Assembly (NCBI GenBank): GCA_030248215.1
Contig: JASANG010001660.1
Span: forward strand, 1-64,000
Origin: Enoplolaimus lenunculus
Lineage: Eukaryota > Nematoda > Enoplea > Enoplida > Thoracostomopsidae
Reading direction: 5' to 3'
Length of the DNA: 64,000 bases
Each line of letters starts with the position of its first letter. The first letter of the stretch is position 1. The notes beneath the pieces were generated by a model, which saw nothing but the letters and a program-made list of their open reading frames with translations, was not told the DNA's origin and searched no databases. The translations under genes were made by a program, and so were the position numbers. Shown piece by piece: positions 1 through 12,782 of the stretch.

Positions 1-1366
1 TCGCGGTAGCTGCCCTGACCAAAGGCTGATTTTCCACAAACTCAGGTAGAGAGTTCCAAATAAAACTGATGCGGATAAAAAAATTATAGCGCAGTAGATT
101 TGTGTTACAGTGTTGTAATTCTATTTGTAAAGGGTGGCCACGAGCAATAGTGCGAGATCTGATAGGGATAACGTATTGATGTTGACGTCCTTATGAATAA
201 CTTTGTAGCACATCACTAAATCTGAATGAAGCCGGCGAAGCTCGAGTGGAATTAACTTTAGAACATTTAACCTTTGGCTGTACGGTTGGGGTGGATAGCG
301 CAGTCTAACGAACAGTCTACGAGTAAAATAACGTTGAATACGTTCAAGCTTATCTATCATGCTCAAAGAATGAGGTGACCACACAGGCGAGCAGTATTCA
401 ACAACCGGCAAGACGTAACCTTTATATGCTTGGAGGAAACTCTTTGCGTCTTTAGTTAAGAAACAGCGGAAGAGCATGTTTATAGTTTGAATCGCTTTGC
501 GAAATATGGTGTTACAGTGTTCGGAGAACTTTAGATCGTGTTGCATTATAACGCCAAGGTCGCGCATTTGCGAAACCTCGGTTATCGTTTACCCTTCTAT
601 CGAGTATTTGAAATTGTTTTCTGACTGACCAATATGAAGACAAGCACACTTTGGTCTAGAAATATTTAACTGCCATGATTTAGACCAGTAATATATGGTG
701 TTAATAGCACATTGCAATTCGTACTCACCAAGGTAGTTTCCTACCACCGAGTATAACTTTAGGTCATCTGCGAATAGTTCATTGAGATAGCAAATAAACA
801 ATAAAGGGCCTAATATGCTGTCCTGAGGCACTCCGGACAGTACGGGGTAGTATTGCGAGTAAGTGTTACCGATCTTAACTCGTTGCGTACGCCCCGTGAG
901 AAAGTTTTTAATCCAACCCAACAAGATATCAGATAAACCGAAAAATCTAAGTTTGTAGACAAGCTTGGTATGTGAAACTGTATCAAATGCTTTTTGGAAA
1001 TCAATATATAAACAGTCAATCTTTTCACCCGTGTCTCTGTGTGCACACCAGTCATAATAACTCTCCAAAAGCTGAGTGGAAGCTGATTTTTTGCTGAGAA
1101 AACCATGCTGAGAGGGATGAATAACATTGAAACGATTAAAATGGTCAATGAGCACATTGAATATTAATCTTTCCATGATTTTAACTACACATGAAGTTAA
1201 TGAAATGGGTCTATAGTTAGAGGCGTCGCTGCCATCGCCTTTCTTGAATATAGGAACAATATCGGCTGTTTTCCAAATATTAGGTAAATCACACTCTCTT
1301 AAGGAAGTATTAAAAAGTATCGCGAGAGGATAAGCTAAATCAGTTGAACTTTTTCTATTTTACATA
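1..1366 (-). mobile_element. 5'-truncated non-LTR retrotransposon (CR1/L2-like LINE), reverse transcriptase fragment
   Basis: Read on the minus strand, one frame stays open from about 1360 to 589. It carries reverse transcriptase motifs in order: an N-terminal block with PIFKKGDGSDASNYRPISLT, then QHGF, then YIDFQKAFDTVSH, then SGVPQ followed by GPLLF, then the catalytic FADD. After an in-frame TAA at about 589 the same frame resumes with the family's typical C-terminal region (DLGVIMQHDLKFSEH, then EYCSPVW, then a basic QRYFTRRL block) and ends near 121. YLNEL is followed at once by FADD, where relatives usually have about a dozen residues, so a small in-frame deletion is likely. No endonuclease domain is present and the upstream frame closes near 1366, as in 5'-truncated copies. 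The 3' end may run off the left edge. The CR1/L2 assignment is from motif wording only. Confidence 0.88.
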
Positions 1367-1391
1367 CATTAAGTATTGAAAATTTATCCAG

Positions 1392-1492
1392 CTAGTAGGA
1401 TCCGGATCCGGGCCGGATCTGAATTTTAAGATCCGGATTCGGATCCGGTAAATGCAAAATTTTGGATCCGGTCGTTCCCTACCCTACATACA
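1392..1492. repeat. Short element built of GGATCCGG units
   Basis: About 100 bp rich in overlapping ATCCGG and CCGGAT units. It is bounded by GTAGGATCCGG on the left and an inverted-looking CCGGTCGTTCCCTACCCTAC on the right. It directly follows the 5' end of the LINE. It is probably a small non-autonomous element or a local satellite; no target duplication was identified. Confidence 0.45.
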
Positions 1493-3455
1493 TAAAAACT
1501 AATCGTAAGCTGCTCAACCAGCAATACAAACTTTGAGAATTTAATAATTCCCTTGGGAATTCACGAGAACCACACTTAAGTTAAGATACAATATTCCATT
1601 TTTCTCCAATTCTCTAAGTAAGAATATTTTCCCTTGTCTTGTAACAAAGTTTCAACTAAGCTATAAGTTCACCTAGCTATGGAATAACGTAATTTTGTTT
1701 GTATAGCCCAAGAAAGTTTTTAAAGTATACCAAACGAAACTGATACCGCTAAGATAAAAACGGAAACTAATAGCGCTCCAATTATTACAATACAACGTCG
1801 GAATCTAGTAAGGTTTGCTACCATTCAATTTTTACCTGCTTAATCATATGTACATACCACACAAAGCAAAACATTACCAATGCCAACAAATTTTGGAAAG
1901 AAATAGCCGTAATTTCGGGATAGGCCTACAAAACAAACCGAGAAAGAACTTACTGGTCGCGAAATGATAGTTACACACGGGCAGAGCTGTGGCCTTAAAG
2001 TCTGAGCGCAATTTTTTTAACTATTCGACTGCATTGAATTTCCGAACCGGTATTGGAGCATCCACGTTATAACGCTCGCGAAAAAGTAAAACATTGTCCT
2101 GTCCCTCCGAGGATCAACGTTGTGTGAACAGAGTGGGCTAAGACAGTAGGTCTTACGCGAATAACTTATCCTTACAGAGTACCGACAATAAACACAGCCA
2201 GTTTGGAAGCTTATATTTGTCTTATTAACCTTACGGCAATAACATGTTATTGTCATTATGCCATATGCACAGTGTACAAATTTACTGAGTCCCTTCGAAG
2301 GGACTATTTAAACAAAACTGTGTGCGTGTATATACGCAAACTTCACACATTTCAAATAAAACGCCATAACAATATCTGCATTACTGCACATACCTTGAAA
2401 TGTCCATACAGACCAAAAAACGCTATGTGTTTTGTCCGAGTCCCTTGCGACAGACTGCGGACAAACACCACTATCTAAGCACATCATTATTTATGTCCAG
2501 ACACTCTAGCTACAATTGTAAAACGTACTCTCTTTGTAGGTGTAAACTGGACATTTTTTTGCATCTGCGCAAGCGTTATAACTTGGATGCTCCATAAATC
2601 AAGATTTTACCACAAACCGTATTGTGCTACGAAACGGTATTTAGTGATGTAACTTTGTTTCTACACTGAGCAAATCAGATACCAGACATCAGAACGATGC
2701 ACCCAAACAACAACAAAATTTGAGAGTTGACAACAAATGGCTGAAATTCGCTTTTGTGTCGCCTTTATGTCATTTATCTGATTGGTGCCACAGTAATCAA
2801 ATTTTATGCAATTTGAACTGTTTTCTGAACCGCATTTTGTTGTCGCATTGTTTGTAGAACCAATTTTACATAAATGTGTTCGGATTCGTTATTATTTTTC
2901 AGGTCGCCTTTTCGTTTAATATTGGGGCGTATACATTGGGAGAAAAGAGGAGATGTATTTTGATTCCGAAATATCTGGAGACGCGACAAAGGCACCTTTA
3001 ATAGTTTTTCGGGTAACCTTCTTTACTCTAGAAAGCAAAAAGTTTTAACGCGAGGTTAATATACGGCCCTGCTGAAATTTAACGCTTTATTAGTGATGGG
3101 CATCAGATATTTTTTCATATCCGGATATCCGAAAAATTTTCTATTTCGGATATTCGAAACTAGATTTTGATTTTTGGGCTTTGGAATCTAAATTTTCGTT
3201 TCTCAAGCGCTTGTTATACTTGTTGCGCTAACGAAAGTACCGTGATCCACAAGCTGATTGCTAGAGCGAAGAACATACTGCGTTGACCATCTGAAATGAG
3301 TCCGATTTGCTTTGTCTCCTATTCTTTCGATGTCACCCTTTCCTCGAACTATATACATGAGTCGTTTTACGTTCCATGAAGAAAGAACCACTATGAAATA
3401 TACTTTACGCTGAATCGCGCGAACATCAGCCCGTATTACTTTTGGCGGTGCCCCG
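1493..3455. other. No gene seen; unique-looking AT-rich DNA
   Basis: Only short chance reading frames without domains are present. Small local symmetries stand out, such as the palindrome GTCCCTTCGAAGGGAC near 2289 and a short patch of ATCCGGATATCCG-type sequence near 3117-3165. Neither supports a gene or a classified element. Confidence 0.6.
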
Positions 3456-4165
3456 CTTTCAGCCGCAGATCCAGAAATTTGTGACGGGAGTTTAGGCTCG
3501 TTAAAATCAATGTTTCAGCGAAAAATTTTTTGAGGGAGAAAATTGTAATGTAAAGACCATATAATTTTTTTACAGACAAACTTTCTAAGAGCGAAATTTG
3601 TATTGTAGGCGGACCGTATATATGATTTTATAACAAAAAATTTCTGATGGGAAAAAATTGTGTACTTTTCTTACTTTTGCTTTACAACTAAAACTTACGA
3701 GAGGCGCACACCCGCCCGCCCCCTCTGGATCCGCTATCGCCCGCCTTTTCCAGTAGACCGAAATAGACTAGGCTTAAATTTTAAACTAATTTTTTGCTTG
3801 GGCATAGGCTAAGCATTGTTTTAGACTTGTGTTTATTATGCTGAGTAGGCTCGTTTTGGTTGACATTGCTAAAGTATTGGTCCAAATCTTCACAACTCGC
3901 TCTAGTCTTAATATATTGGAACACATTAATGCCGATTTGTCTCCTTACTCCCCTGAAACTTTCAATTATAAATTTAAATTTTTAAGACGTGAATATATAC
4001 TTTCACTTTTTGTGATCTTTATATGAACTACAACGGAGCGAAACCGTTCAGAAATCAATATTTTTCTTGTGTATTACTGTGTAAAAGCGACGCGCTGAGT
4101 TGAACTGTGTCGTTTTTGCGTTTAATGACAGGTATAGCGCACCTGATTTACTATTACTTCCATGA
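3456..4165 (+). repeat. Dispersed repeat family R1, copy 1
   Basis: This stretch is collinear with 57255-57890. Shared landmarks are CAGAAATTTGTGACGGG at the start, GGTCCAAATCTTCA versus TGTCCAAATCTTCA in the middle, and matching AAAAGCGACRCGMTGAGTTGAA, TTTTTGCGTT and AGCGCACCT segments at the end. Shorter relatives lie on the other strand at 33285-33440 and 35190-35490. A TTAGGC-like stretch (3775-3815) sits inside this copy. No conserved protein is encoded by both copies, so the family is left unclassified. Confidence 0.7.
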
Positions 4166-4534
4166 CACACAAATGTAGGAGAAAACTTTCTCTTTAACAA
4201 CCAAACTTTGTTGAATCAATTTAGTGCTTCATTCTTTTCCCTAAAGGAGAAGGCTGCGGGGTCCTTGAACCTCCCGCATTTTGAGAGGACACTAAGCAAG
4301 GTGGGGTTCTCGCCCCCCAACGCCACTCTAAGCTGTTCATTCTTCACAGACATGGAGCTAGAATCGCTCATAAAGTCCTTTTGTACTGTCTTTGTGTGCG
4401 TGAAAACGTTGCTTTCATGTGGGTTTGAATTCAAAGTTATGAGCTCATGGTTTCTGTGTCATGGAAAATTTGTATGTACCCTTTACATAATACCAGATTT
4501 GCAACCTAGCCCTTTAGTACTTAGCGTCATGCTC

Positions 4535-4729
4535 TGCCAAAAATTGTTAGTCAAATTGACTCTCTCCGAAATAGGCTTTTCCTGACTACACAAACTGAGT
4601 CAAAATTCGACTCCGCTAGAGACAAATTGAGCCGAATTTCACTCAGGCGGAGTCAAATTTTTACTCAGTTTGTGCCATCAGGAAAAACATATCGGAGAAA
4701 GTCAATTTGACTCACCATTTTTTGCATAG
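4535..4729. repeat. 193-bp near-perfect foldback (MITE-like inverted repeat)
   Basis: The left arm (about 4535-4610) and right arm (about 4655-4729) are inverted copies. AGTCAAATTGACTCTCTCCG pairs with CGGAGAAAGTCAATTTGACT, and CACAAACTGAGTCAAA pairs with TTTTTACTCAGTTTGTG. The central loop is short and itself contains GACTCCGC and GCGGAGTC. A transcript through it would fold into a long hairpin. It is probably a small MITE; no clear target duplication was found. Confidence 0.8.
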
Positions 4730-5379
4730 TACTCAGTTATTCTTTGCGTCTTAAACCAAGAGCTATCAGAATTTAAAATGACGCTCTGTATGTAATCTCG
4801 CTTGTTTCTTACAAAGATAATAAATTTAGTACTTGACGGTGCGCTTTTGATCACATTTTTCACTGGGCTAATTTTTACAATTTGAAAATACAGTCATTAT
4901 TTCGATAAATATCAAGCTAAAAACTGAAGTTTTTCCTTTAATTTTGGCATGTTTTCAGATATAACTTTTTTAGTAAAATCGAAGTTTAAATCCATTCAAT
5001 AATGCCCAGATCAAATTTAAAAGATCTTAACACACTTCAGCTAGCCTCAACCGGTGCCAGTTCAACTAGCCAAGTCACGTTGAAAAGCGATACAGGTGTT
5101 TCATTGGTCGACGATGTTTACATCACCAAATGCGAGCGGGCCACGCAGGTGAAAGGACAGCTGTATTCAAACAACGATTTTGGTTTAGGACCACGCCGAA
5201 CGTATCAGTTTTTATAGCTAACACATAAAATCCATTGTTTTAATAACCAAAATGAATTTTTCGAAACCAGTCAAAGTGACCATGACCCTATGATCTCAAC
5301 GCCGTTTATCACAGTATGCTTTTGAGACCATATACTGATGTGTGTAACACATATACAGTGTAAATTCCAGTGAGTTGAT

Positions 5380-5577
5380 TAACCATTTCTCACATGAATA
5401 TTTTCTATTTCCCTGAGACCTACTTTCATGCTGGGATTCGAACTGCAGTGACTGGAGTGGGAGGCATATACCATCACCATTCAGCTATAGGAGCTTGACG
5501 CTCGAGCCCGAGGGGGTCTCACGTCTTGTGGTGATTTAGTACGATGTATACGTGTTGCAATTGTTATACACTGCGCT
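5380..5577 (-). mobile_element. tRNA-derived SINE, family S1, copy 1
   Basis: On the minus strand a tRNA-like head is visible: A box TAGCTGAATGGTGATGG near 5493 and B box AGTTCGAATCC near 5436, about 45 bp apart as in tRNA genes. It is collinear over about 195 bp with 34080-34272, sharing GACGCTCGAGCCCGAGG and CTCACGTCTTGT upstream of the head. It also shares a tail that reads on the plus strand TAACC, then TCACATRAATATTTTC. Stems of the tRNA fold pair poorly, so this is a SINE and not a working tRNA. Confidence 0.72.
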
Positions 5578-5940
5578 GAGTTTCAACTCCGAAAACGAAC
5601 TAGCCATTTTTGATTATATCTGAGGTCATTACCGTAAACAAACTCATTCTGCGATGTTAAATTCAGGTTGAATCGCTAACGCAGAATGACTTCATTCAAT
5701 ACAGAATTCTGCGTTCTGAAAAATTTAAAATTTAGAGCCTATGATTCAACTCTTTTTGAATTCAAATCAATTCATTGGAATTTAGTGATAATAAACCGAA
5801 AAACGGATATTGAAGTATATTGTCACTCACACGTCCCCATACTTACGCGCACTTCGCACATCCATCGTCCACTATACTGTTTTAAAAAGTCTAGCTATAC
5901 TGTTATTATGAATCTGTGTGCGAATGATTTATCTCAAAAA

Positions 5941-6440
5941 ATGTCCGTTTCCCGCCAAAATTTAAATTTTCCCGCCAAAATTTGAATTTTCCCGCCAAAA
6001 CTTAAATTTTCCCGACAAATTTCAATTTCACGCAAAATTTGAATTTTCCAGCCAAAATTTGAATTTCCCACCAAAATTTTAATTTCCCACCAAAACTTGA
6101 ATTTTCTCGCCAAAATTTGAATTTCCCACCAAAATTTGAATTTCCGGCAAAATCTAAATTTTCCTGCCAAAATTTGAATTTTCCCGCAGAAATTTGAATT
6201 TTCCCGCCAAAATATAATTTTTCCACCAAAACTTAAATTTTCCCACCAAATTTGAATTTCACGTCAACATTTAAATTTTCCCGCCAAAATTTGAATTTTT
6301 AGCTAAAATTCAAATTACCTGTCAAACTTTGAATTTCCCGCCAAAATGTGAATTTCCCGCCAAAATTTGAATTTCCCGCCAAAATTTGAATTTCCAGTCA
6401 AAATTTGAATTTTTCCGCCAAAATTTGGCTTTCCCGCTAA
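5941..6440. repeat. Minisatellite, 18-19 bp unit (TTTCCCGCCAAAATTTGAA), about 26 copies
   Basis: Roughly 500 bp of diverged head-to-tail copies of a TTTCCCGCCAAAATTTGAA-like unit. Point differences and one-base length changes from copy to copy point to an old array. Long minus-strand frames with repeated Lys-Phe-Trp residues through it are by-products of the repeat. The array is flanked on both sides by GTCCGT. Confidence 0.92.
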
Positions 6441-8115
6441 GGTGTCCGTAGTGTGTCTATCACATAAAAAGATTTTACATTACTTACACTGTTTTTCAAA
6501 CATTTCAATGTTCTGAACAGTGTTTCGGCAAATCAGACATGCGAATATGTACCAAGATTTTTAAAATTTTATCGTGTTTTATTTCGAATGAATCCCCTCC
6601 TGCAGCATATTTAGGACAGGGAGTTCCGCGGGAGTGGCATGCCCTCAACGCCGAGCTAAGCTCGCTAAGTCTAGTTCAGCATTCCATCTTTGTTTTGCTA
6701 CTGGATTCTGCATACCTGCAATCTCACTCTGACACTTTGTGGCTAAAATATTCATAGATTTCGTGCCTGAAGACTCAAAAAGCAGATATACCAAAAACCG
6801 AAACTTATATGATTCATTGAAACCAAAATTCTGTATTCAGATTTAGAACTACATATGCAATCGCTTTGATTAACTGCCCGCTTCGCTTGCCACGATTATA
6901 CTCTTGCATAGTAGAAAATTTGCTGCAACCCACATCAGAAATTTCTGGTCTCCAGTATAGACAATGTTGGCACTGCTTGTTGAGTTTCAACAAAAGTATA
7001 TTTACAACTTAGGTTTGCTGAGCGCCAAATTGTAGTTGCCCCCCAGCAAGTATGTACCCCTACCAACTTTGACAATTTTCAGTAAGCTGGATGTATGATG
7101 GCAGCCGAATTTTGCGACACCTGTAATCGTGTAAAGGTATAATTTTTATCTGAAAAATGGAAAGAATCAAATGCCAAAGATTATCATTTATTCACGTTAA
7201 AATATACAAAACATTTAGCCCGCAAATGTTTTAAGCCTAAACCTATGGCTAGAATTTGTGTCAAAAATATACAACGTTTTATTTTTCAAGTCAAGAAATT
7301 GAAACAGATGTAATGAAAACTGGAATGATTTATACGTGGTTTACAACAAACTGTAAGCATATAAATAGTGAAATTTCTTGTATTTATATAACAGAAACGA
7401 AAACAAAAGAAAACAAATAACGGCTGTTACTACCTAGTCCAAAGCAATAGCCGCGTTTATAACACAATTTTCTTCCGGCAGCTTTTCGAATGCTTTCTAG
7501 GCCATTAATACCAACTGGCAACAGGTCATATACACAATTGAGAATACCACCCCTGGCTCGCATATATAAATGCTGGATTTCAAGCATGTTGCTGCATGCG
7601 CTATTCACTTTAAATTGGATGTAAAGGAGAACCAAATGTGTTTAGGGCTACCCTAACATTTGGCAAATAAAATTTTGTGTACAAGCGTAGGGTTGTCCGA
7701 GGCTGTTTGATTTCCTTTGCACCTAAATTAAAATAAATGGCGCATTGTCCAGAAAACGGCTAGGTTTTCGCGCGGCTCGACTATGGTGGCCTAATATCTG
7801 ATTGCCATCGTGGGTAATCACACTTAGTTAAATGGTGTTATGCGTTACTTGCTGTGCAGCACTATTCACCGTTCTCTGTCAAAAGCTTGTTGTTTTAAAC
7901 GCGCATCATCGTTCGCCACCGTTCACTGCCGCATGCCTCATAAACAAAAGTAAATTCGTTATACACCGCGCGAAGGCTTACGACGCTGCGTTGCACCACG
8001 TGTTCATAAAAAATATTTTTTGGAATAACGCAAGAGGCTAGTGCAGCTCTAGCTTACGGAAAAACACCGACCTAAACACATTGCTGTTTAGTGTTTAGTC
8101 TTATTAAAATTTCAG
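6441..8115. other. No gene seen upstream of the K2P exons
   Basis: No exon with a clear start codon for the downstream channel could be picked out, and no repeat family was recognised. The segment presumably holds the promoter, 5' UTR and first coding exon of the K2P gene, ending in the acceptor AAAATTTCAG at 8106-8115. Confidence 0.45.
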
Positions 8116-11100
8116 ATTGCTCAAATTATCCTACCGCATGTTGGGCTGGTACTGTTACTCTGCTCGTATACTGTCATCGGTGCAGCAGTATTTCATTGGA
8201 TTGAACTCCCGTATGAGACTTTTGTCCGTTCGACTTCGATTGCTCAGTTAAACTTTGAACGCAGGTCCATTTTGGATATGTTGTGGAATTCGAGTCAGGC
8301 TGGTCAAAACGTTAGACTGAATGCAACTATGCTTAATAATGACAGTGTCGTCAACACATCTTTGTTACTAAACAAAGTTAGTTTTAGAAAATTGTTGTTG
8401 ACCATCTGTGAAGGTAGCGGTGATGTTGGCACTGTGTCTGGCAGAAATCATCCACCGTAAGCAAAACATTTAATACAATATTGTAAAACTTTTATGTTGA
8501 CTAAACTTTTGCATGCTCCCTCTATAAACAAGAACGTCTTTGACCCGTATTAAGCGAAATTTGAAATTTAACTCCAACGCTGGATAGATCGGATCTATCC
8601 AATGTAACACCGACTACCTACAGTTATTTTGTTTCACAACTCTATGTCCAAAATCCAAAATAATGAATTAAGCATTTGGGTGGCTTAAATATCCCACTGT
8701 CTCATTTTTTAGAAAAACCATGTGTATATATATTGCTCAAAATTAAACAAAATTTCACCCTCAACCACCACTTAAGTCAAATCTATAAAACTTAAGTAAA
8801 TTCTTTAATTAAAAGTTAAAATTCAACTTAAGTTGTGTCTGTACAGCTTAGCCAATTGCAGGAAGCATGGATTGCGTTAGGAATGCAGCAGAGTCTTCAT
8901 AAAGAACGATGGCTTGTGGACAAATATCGGCGCTATCAAATAACCCTTAAAGATCTGCAAAATGACACTTCTGATATTTGGACGTTCCAGGCGGCGATAT
9001 TCTTTGCATCAACTGTTATCACTACTATAGGTAAATACCACTTTAACTTAGCTGGCAGACGTACAGATTTATAGAAATAGTAATTTTTAAGCCAATTATA
9101 GACATAATCAGCGCAGGCATGATATTGATCAAAGGTTTTACAACCTGTGAACCGCACTGCCTGTTTTAAATATTAAAACTGTACGGTGGCTAGACTTCGT
9201 TTCATGCTGTTGTGCGATTCAGGTTTATTAAAATGTGTAATTTGTTTCTCCAATCATGAAGAAACAACTCAAATTTAATTTAAGACTAGTTTTCAATAAT
9301 CCCATTGCATTAGTTACATTGGTAGCACCGCATATGCCATTGTATTCAAAACTGTATGATGTTTGGGCTTTGAAGGATGTAACTACAGATTCACTTGTAA
9401 CCTCGGGTGTAACCGTGGCGTAACCTTCTGCGTAACCACTTGCAACCGTGGGTGCAACCACATGTGTGACTACATGTGTGAGCGTAGGTGTAAGCTCTAG
9501 ATAGGTGTGATATCTCTTTCATGTATCCACGAGTTCATTCAATTGGGATAACGTAACCACTTGACAAAATATTGCGTGTCCTACTTTGTTTTTTGGTTTA
9601 CGTTTTAATTTTTTTATGTGATACGTACTGTGATAGTAGTGTTTGTCGTGTAATGTGCCTGGATATTTACCGATATCTTGCCCGTCCCAAGCTCGGATAA
9701 AAGCAGAGGGGCACTGTAGTGAAATTTGTGCTGCGATTGTAGTGTTTGTCGTACAATTCTGCATGAATATCTTTCAGGTGCCAAACCCGGTTGAGGGGTA
9801 CTAACACTTCACTTCCGCATTCCAACGTGATTAATTACTTCCGCTTTCCGACGTGATTAGTTACTTCCGCTTTCCGACGTGATTAGTTACTTCCGCTTTC
9901 CGACGTGATTAGTTACTTCCGCTTTCCGACGTGATTAGTTACTTCCGCTTTCCGACGTGATTAGTTTTACTTCCGCTTTCCGACGTGATTAGTTTTACTT
10001 CCGCTTTCCGACGTGATTAGTTACTTCCGCTTTCCGACGTGATTAGTTACTTCCGCTTTCCGACGTGATTAGTTACTTCCGCTTTCCGACGTACTTCCGC
10101 TTTCCGACGTGATTAGTTACTTCCACTTTCCGACGTGATTAGTTACTTCCGCTTTCCGACGTGATTAGTTACTTCCGCTTTCCGACGTGATTAATTACAT
10201 CCGCAATTCCGCCGTGATTACGTACATTATTCTCAAAAAACCGCCGTTGTATACCTATTGGTTCGGTTTCCTTGGCGTACTTTTAATACTTACGCGATTA
10301 GTTTCCCATGTAAATTATGACGGCCTGGTCACAAAGTCGAAAGCTAGACCGTAATCCCTAAACCTAAATATATACCTTAGAGTTACCCAAATACAAGCCC
10401 AATCGTAATCCTAAGCTTAGATCCTAAGCCCTGAACCTAGGCCTCTAAGTTTGTAAGCGTCTCAGCTTCCGTGTCTCCCCTTGGGCACGTTCTTAAAATT
10501 AACGTAGGTTCGTTTGGTTGTATTTTACACAATTTTAGGTTACGGTCACATTGTTCCGATAACCGTTGTTGGTCGTGTATTCTGTATTGGATTTGGACTG
10601 ATCGGAATTCCGCTTCTGCTCATCACAATTGCAGACATTGGCAAATTTCTATCGGATTTAATAACTTTTTTGTACAAAAGTTGCAGAAAATTAAAAACAA
10701 AGGTATATACGCAAAAATTGCTCTTGTTTACCAGCCAAAGCGTCTAAGTCATAGAAGAATGTATTGTATTGAAATGTGTAGGTTATATTTTATTTTAACG
10801 TTCTGGTTAGTTTTGTGAAAGGATCAATATTTTTAGAGTATCACACACAGAGGTGTAGGTTGGTAAACATTTTTTGCCCGACCTGCGCTTTACCCGCGAA
10901 AATTTTAATTAAATTTACTTTGTCCATTTGCCACTTTGCTCGCCCTGATTTGTTTTTGTACTCCGTTCAATTCAATTGTGTAATTTTACATTGCATTGAT
11001 GTTTTAATCGCTCGACTTAGGTTACAAAAACTATTAATGTTTCAAAACAAACCCCATCATTCAGTAAAAAATATATTAACACAGTGCCTTAGTAACGTAC

Positions 11101-12215
11101 CAGTGATAGAGTTTTACAGGCTGCTGAGCAAGCTTGATCATTTTTAAAATGTTTGTATATATTCAGAACTTTCACATAATAAAGCTTTCTGAATTTATGG
11201 TTGTATAGTTGTATGTCGCTGTAATTTGCGTTTAAATAAGCTCCCAATAATACCGTTTTAAATTTTAGACTAAACCACAATATTAAACGCTGTGAAAATT
11301 TTTGCAGAACTAACATATCTGCTAACAACACTTGTTTGAATGAGATGGTTGCTAAAAAACTATGTCACAGGTTATAAATACGGTGAAGCATCCTTTCCAG
11401 AGCAATAAAATCTTAGCAACCTGCTTTAATTGTGATATCTTTCAGCTTAGCGTACCGCTTGTGTTTTGCAGTAAAGAAAAAGGAAGTTAATAATATTATG
11501 AACTTTGCCGCCTTTGTTCAACGGCCTCAGGTTTGTCTGGTCCTCGAGTGTCTTGGTGCAGCTTAAGTTTCCTTCGATCAAACTGACGGGTCTTCGTTAT
11601 TCTTGCAGCCGGCTTGAGCTCGTTGGTTCGTCTTGCTAATGACTTTTATGCGCTGATGAGCTCAGTTTGGTTTAGTGGTTACTAACCTCTTGGTACATAA
11701 CTTATTGTTTTCCTGGCCCACGTCCCAAAACTCAGACGAGAATCGTTTGGCTTTCCGGAGTGGCGGGACTCGTTGGTCATTAAAATTTTATTATTGAACG
11801 AGCCCATTTTGGAATGGGTGAAAAAATAATGACGCAATACATGTAGTAATTAATTACATATAACTATGTAGCACTTTCAAGCTGAGTAGCAATAGCTTAA
11901 AGGTCATACACTATTTGTATCTGATCTAGTAGCAATTTCAGGTTCAAGGTGTTCAACTAGCAGAAGAGCCAACAAGTCGCGGTCGTAGAGCAACAATTAC
12001 AGCAACGTCTGCTGGGACTGTAACTGAATTAACCAGTGTGAGCGCTAAAAATGGAACTTCTGCCGGATCAAAAGAAGAAATTCGGATCCCGGTTTGGATG
12101 GTTTTGTTATTTCTGGCAACTTATACGGCGCTCGGTGGTTTTTTGTTCCGGTTTCTTGAAGGGTGGTCGTATTTCGAAAGTTTTTACTTTTGTTTTATAA
12201 CGATGGCAACTATTG
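8116..12215 (+). CDS. Two-pore-domain (K2P, TWK-type) potassium channel, partial: four exons
   Basis: K2P subunits dimerise in the plasma membrane and pass background K+ current. Exons: 8116-8413, 8847-9030, 10539-10702 and 11942-12215. Exon 1 gives the first membrane helix (LPHVGLVLLLCSYTVIGAAV, then FHWIELPYE) and an extracellular cap with N-x-S/T sites. Exon 2 ends in pore helix 1 and exon 3 completes the filter as TTIG/YGH, with a phase-1 intron splitting GYG, then gives helix 2. Exon 4 starts with a Ser/Thr-rich cytoplasmic loop, then the third helix (IPVWMVLLFLATYTALGGFL) and pore helix 2 (FCFITMATIG). Introns 2 and 3 match in phase; the intron 1 ends chosen do not, so a boundary is wrong or a small exon was missed. 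The start codon and everything after TIG (second filter, fourth helix, tail) were not found before the next gene. It is either truncated or has very distant exons. Confidence 0.88.
9807..10228. repeat. Minisatellite, 26-bp unit (TTACTTCCGCTTTCCGACGTGATTAG), about 15 copies, in K2P intron 2
   Basis: Head-to-tail 26-bp units are nearly identical in the middle; the two ends are degenerate (TTCCAACG at the left, AATTCCGCCGTG at the right). Two units carry an extra TT and one is shortened. The homogeneous core suggests recent expansion. It lies inside the 1.5-kb intron that splits the GYG filter codons. Confidence 0.95.
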
Positions 12216-12782
12216 GTGAGTATTTGAAATTTTGTCAATTTTTCAAAACTTGTTTCATTGCCGAACAAAATTTCAATATAGTTTTTTTAAAATATTCTTT
12301 TACATTTGCAATGTTTAATTTATCGATGTTCGACTCGTGGCTATGCGACTTGCACCGACTTTCACTTACATTTTCCGGCCTCCGCTCATCATTACAAATT
12401 TTAGCAATTGAAGCTTTACGCTTAAAGATTGTGTAAAAAATGAATCGCTAGTATAGTAAAACGTATATAAAACGTGTTTGGACTTTAGCATTTTCAATTT
12501 AAATGCATTTTTCAAAATGTAAAAAATGTTTTGGATTTTTGAAACGATTTTTTAATATTGTAGCACCGTTCGCCACCGTTCGGTGATAAATTTGGCAGAT
12601 GAGTATATTTAACCGTAGAATTTTGTATCAACTTTCGAAAGCGCATATAAAATTGTATACTCTACACAATTCAAATTCTCACCTTCTGTTGCAAACGACA
12701 TTTATGTCCTACCACTAAGGATTAAAGGAAATTTTTTGTCCGGACCGAAAAAGATTGTCAAAAATTTAAGCAAAGTGTATAT

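Noticed and set aside
5934-6229. Reading frames with repeated Lys-Phe-Trp-Glu residues
   Set aside because: They are translations of the TTTCCCGCCAAAATTTGAA minisatellite.
12565-12610. TTCGGTGATAAATTTGGC as the missing K2P second filter (F-G-D)
   Set aside because: It reads FGDKFGR then a stop, lacks the expected hydrophobic-Pro residues, and no suitable splice acceptor precedes it.
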